Assembly (NCBI RefSeq): GCF_964656455.1
Contig: NC_135721.1
Span: forward strand, 85,602,754 to 85,666,753
Reading direction: 5' to 3'
From: Halichoerus grypus
Taxonomy: Eukaryota > Chordata > Mammalia > Carnivora > Phocidae
Length of the DNA: 64,000 nucleotides
Shown piece by piece: positions 60,921-64,000 of this stretch. A program made the translations under genes and the position numbers. A model generated the notes under the pieces. The model saw only the letters and a list, made by a program, of their open reading frames with translations. It ran no database searches and had not been told where the DNA came from. Each line of letters begins with the position of its first letter. Position 1 is the first letter of the stretch.

Positions 60921-63329
60921 GTTAAAAAAAATTAACTTACAACGAAAATAAATGAATGTAGAATACTAATTGGGAAAAAGCAACTGACAGATACTGCAAA
61001 AGATTGATTTTAGGGAAAACGGAAAAATCTGTTTTCTGTTTATTTTAAGGACAGGAAATGAATACTGATTAGAAATGTATAGGCAGTTGCGTTGTGCAGC
61101 ATTTGGTAATGTTTTCACTGGATATTTGATTTGTCTAAGTTTTTTTTCCCAGATTCTAGTTTGGATGCCAGTTATCAGAGTTAGTTTTGGTCTAATAGTT
61201 TGTTGGACTTTCTTGGATACATGGCTCTTAAATGGCTCTTAAACATGCCTCCCTGTGGAAAAGTAATTCAAGCCCAAATGTCACATTGCCACAGAAAGAA
61301 ATGCCGGCTTTAAGTAGGCAAAATAAGGGCTGAGATGAGGTGGTCACATTTCTGTTGGCCTGTTTTTTCCTAAGAAACTGCTGTGAACTTAAAAAATATT
61401 ACCCACTTGGGTTTGTGGGAATCTTGAAATGCTGCCCTACTCTTTCTGAAGTGTATTCTCTGGGGATATATATATATATATAATTTTTTTTTCCTTCTGG
61501 GATAAAAGCAAAAACAAAACAAAACAAAAGCCATGTTCCTAAATGAGATCTATGAGTTTTAAATGAGTGTAATTGAATGAAGCTGCTCGGAGAAAGGAAG
61601 AGGAGTATGGATCACTCCGGGTACACAGGAAGCTGGTCCATATCCTAGCCATCCCGGTAGATGGGGGACGGTGCATCTCATTTGCAATTGCTTCATTCCG
61701 GTCATGGTCCTGCCTGCTCCAGGCCTGTCTCCACAGTGAATAAGGGGACTGGCATAAAGGTTATGGAGAGTCAAGCTGCTTCCCTAATCAGCTTTGCTGA
61801 GACCACTGCACGACAGCCACTGCAAAGACATTTCTCCTGGAACTGGCTATGGTGGGTACGGGCTAGAGTCAAACTATTCTAATCCTTCATGGGAAATTTC
61901 GGAAATCCAGGAGTGAGGTTGTAGTGACATCTAAAGGCAGACTCTTCAACTTGAGCTGCACTTCTGGACAGCTTGCTCCTTTTTGCAAATGCTTCTAATC
62001 ATAGCTTCTGAAAAATTTCTCCTAAAATCTGCACAAAGCGGTTTTTACCTCGGATCTTCTCTTTCTCAGCCTACTCTCCTTGGGAGTAGAAATTTTCTAG
62101 CCGTCTGTGAAAGCCTCTCTTGTGTTCCATATCCCAGCCCTCTACCACCCCTGCAGGGTTAGCTTCTCCTCTGTACCTTAACGCCCTTAAAAACTACTTG
62201 ACGACTTGAGACCCATCCAGGCGTAAGTACATAAGCCACACGTTGGGAGAGAGCCTCCACTGCCACCGTTGTGTATCGGGCTCTATATAATTCTCCCTCT
62301 CCTGCTTTCCCAGAGTAGTCCCATCAGGACAGTCCAGAGGCTGTCTGAGTTTTCTCTGAAAGGTAGACACTGGCCAAGTCAATGCTGCTCTCATGAATCC
62401 GATATGACTGCTTTGCCAATCAGGATAAGGAAATACGCATTTTTAATGCGGGGTGCTCACACCTGAACTGTGCTTTTTTCTTCTTTGAATAAAATGAACT
62501 TTTTCTTAGCCAGTTCCGTAGAGTTCCTCCCCCACCTCCATCAAGAATGGAGCATGAATACCATCCTGCAAAGGGGGCTGGCTTCCCACCACTGCCTCCC
62601 CGAGCATCCTGGCCATGGACATGCCAGCCACCTCCTCTCTGGTTTCACGTGTGCCCATAAGTCCCTTGTCAGGCAGGTTAGTGAATCTAAAATGTCTCAC
62701 GCTTTGATTTGCCTTTCCCATCCTTCAACCACCAGATGCATCCACGTTGGTGAACTTGGACCAGGGTAAGAAAATCAGACCATGTACACAAGGCGACAGG
62801 GTATTTTGCATGCAGGTGATCCCCGCCAGTATTAGAACCTGAATGTGTTTTCTTAGCTGGCCATTGAAGGGATGGGAGTTTTTCTTTCTTTTCTTTTCTT
62901 TTCTTCTTCTTTTTTTTAATGGCCTTGATGAAAGACCTATAAAGTTGAATTGAATGGTTGGAAGATAATAACTCTAGTGGTAAAGGTCCCTGCATTCGCC
63001 TACCACCCTGCCCCTGGCAGTAATCCTGGCTTTGGGGATCTGAAATTTCCTAAGGATGTATTAGTGTCCTATACACATGTGCTCTTGTATGCTCATAATC
63101 CTTTTCACTGGCTTCTTAGCTGCATGCTTTGTATTTAAATTTTCCTTCTGACCAAGTAAATCCCTTTGGATGAAGTGACAGGATCTTTTCAGCACCCATA
63201 GCTGGTGACAGCTGGTGGAGAGGCTCTGAAAGAACTGCAAAGTGTTCCTTACTAGTTTTCTTCAAGACCAGTGCCAGCCACCAGCTGAGCGATTTGTTCG
63301 TTCTCCCTTCAGGCATCAGTCAGTTGAAG
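60921..63329. other. Unique noncoding sequence of the repeat-poor interval
   Basis: Simple repeats only: (AT)n at 61469-61484, (AAAAC)n near 61510-61528, and a TTTTC-type run at 62880-62917. Small frames on both strands (for example 62470-62769 and 62506-62721) overlap and have no recognised domain. Confidence 0.5.
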
Positions 63330-63690
63330 AGGCTCACAGTAAATGCTGGAGAAGTATAATAGATATTAATATAAAAGACAATATCTGTGCTTCTGGCTTA
63401 ACCATGCCTTTAATTAGGTACTTATTTATTATATGTGAACATGGAACCTTTTCATTAATTCCCGTGTAACCCTTTATTAATACTGTATGAAGTATATTCT
63501 GGCATCTGAAATGCAGGAAAAACTGGGCTTTGAAAGCAGTAATTGCCGATAACCTTTGAAAGAACGGCTCGTAGGGCCAGATGCGTGCTGTTTCCCCCTT
63601 CCCCGGTGAAGTTTCCTTGTGAATATCGCCCTCGTGATACATTCTGTTGTTTTAAGTGAAAATTGAAAGATGTCCTTTTTTTGGGGGGGG
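63330..63690. promoter_or_regulatory. Candidate conserved noncoding element
   Basis: TAATTAGG at 63411-63418 and CATTAATT at 63453-63460 are homeodomain-type words in a transposon-free stretch that also keeps CpGs (GAACGGCTCGTAGGG, GAATATCGCCCTCGTG). Regulatory function is inferred from texture only. Confidence 0.3.
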
Positions 63691-64000
63691 AGGGGGTTCT
63701 CTCTTGCAAGCTGCCATTGTGAGATCAAGTAATGAGGTAATGAGAAAGATTCCAACTGAGTAAGAAACTAGACTCTGAATTAATGTGGGCACTGGCAGTA
63801 GGTTGGCCCTCACGTGGAATTATTTTGTTTCAAATAGTTACCTAACCAAACGTCATCTCTTTATCTTCTGGAAAAGCAAAATAAAATAGTGCTTGCAGGA
63901 GAACAGAAGATATTAACTGCTAGAAAGCAACATGGTATTGCTGTGAGAGCCCTAGCATGCAACGTCATCCTCCTAAAAATTAAATATTGGCTCATGTATA
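63691..64000. other. Unique noncoding sequence to the window end
   Basis: A G-rich run GGGGGGGGAGGGGG lies at 63682-63696. Nothing else recognised. Confidence 0.45.

Overview
The window is AT-rich mammalian nuclear DNA from a carnivoran. The diagnostic evidence is a set of 19 tRNA-derived CAN SINEs. They share a GGCGCCTGGGTGGCTCAG head, a CT-rich 3' part and an AAATAAATAAATAAAATCTTT-type tail. Carnivore-specific LINE-1 3' ends are also present. The SINEs lack both the dog-type head (GGATCCCTGGGTGGCGCAG) and the internal insert of cat-lineage copies. The youngest ones look like bear or pinniped copies, so an arctoid caniform is the best guess (inference; species not determined).

I find no host protein-coding exon, no functional structural RNA gene and no CRISPR array. 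The only long open frame (24471-26240) is the intact C-terminal part of a LINE-1 ORF2, in a 5'-truncated insertion. The window is best read as intergenic or intronic DNA, possibly part of a gene desert.

Layout. 1-7 kb: an MLT1 LTR, a SINE, a TG microsatellite, a palindromic DNA-transposon remnant, old L1 3' ends and unresolved sequence. 7.6-8.8 kb: an antisense L2 reverse-transcriptase fragment split by a SINE. About 9-15.5 kb: an ancient L1 (copy A) carrying younger SINE and L1 insertions, including two SINEs stacked on one target site. 15.5-18.4 kb: degraded L1 and an unclassified block. 18.4-21.3 kb: mostly unique sequence with a possible conserved noncoding block. 22.9-31.7 kb: a second ancient L1 of similar type (copy B), with a three-level nest (young L1 inside a SINE inside copy B). 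31.8-54 kb: mixed MIR, L2, MLT1 and L1 remnants, a 280-bp uninterrupted purine tract, young SINEs, a solo young L1 3' module, and a CpG-dense block near 52 kb. 54-64 kb: almost free of recognisable transposons, with homeodomain-, SOX- and TCF/LEF-like motif clusters that make it the best candidate regulatory territory.

The visible biology is therefore recent LINE-1 and SINE activity layered on old repeats, followed by a repeat-poor, possibly constrained interval. Repeat family names come from pattern recognition without a database search. Boundaries of old elements are approximate, while those of young insertions are set by visible target-site duplications (TSDs).
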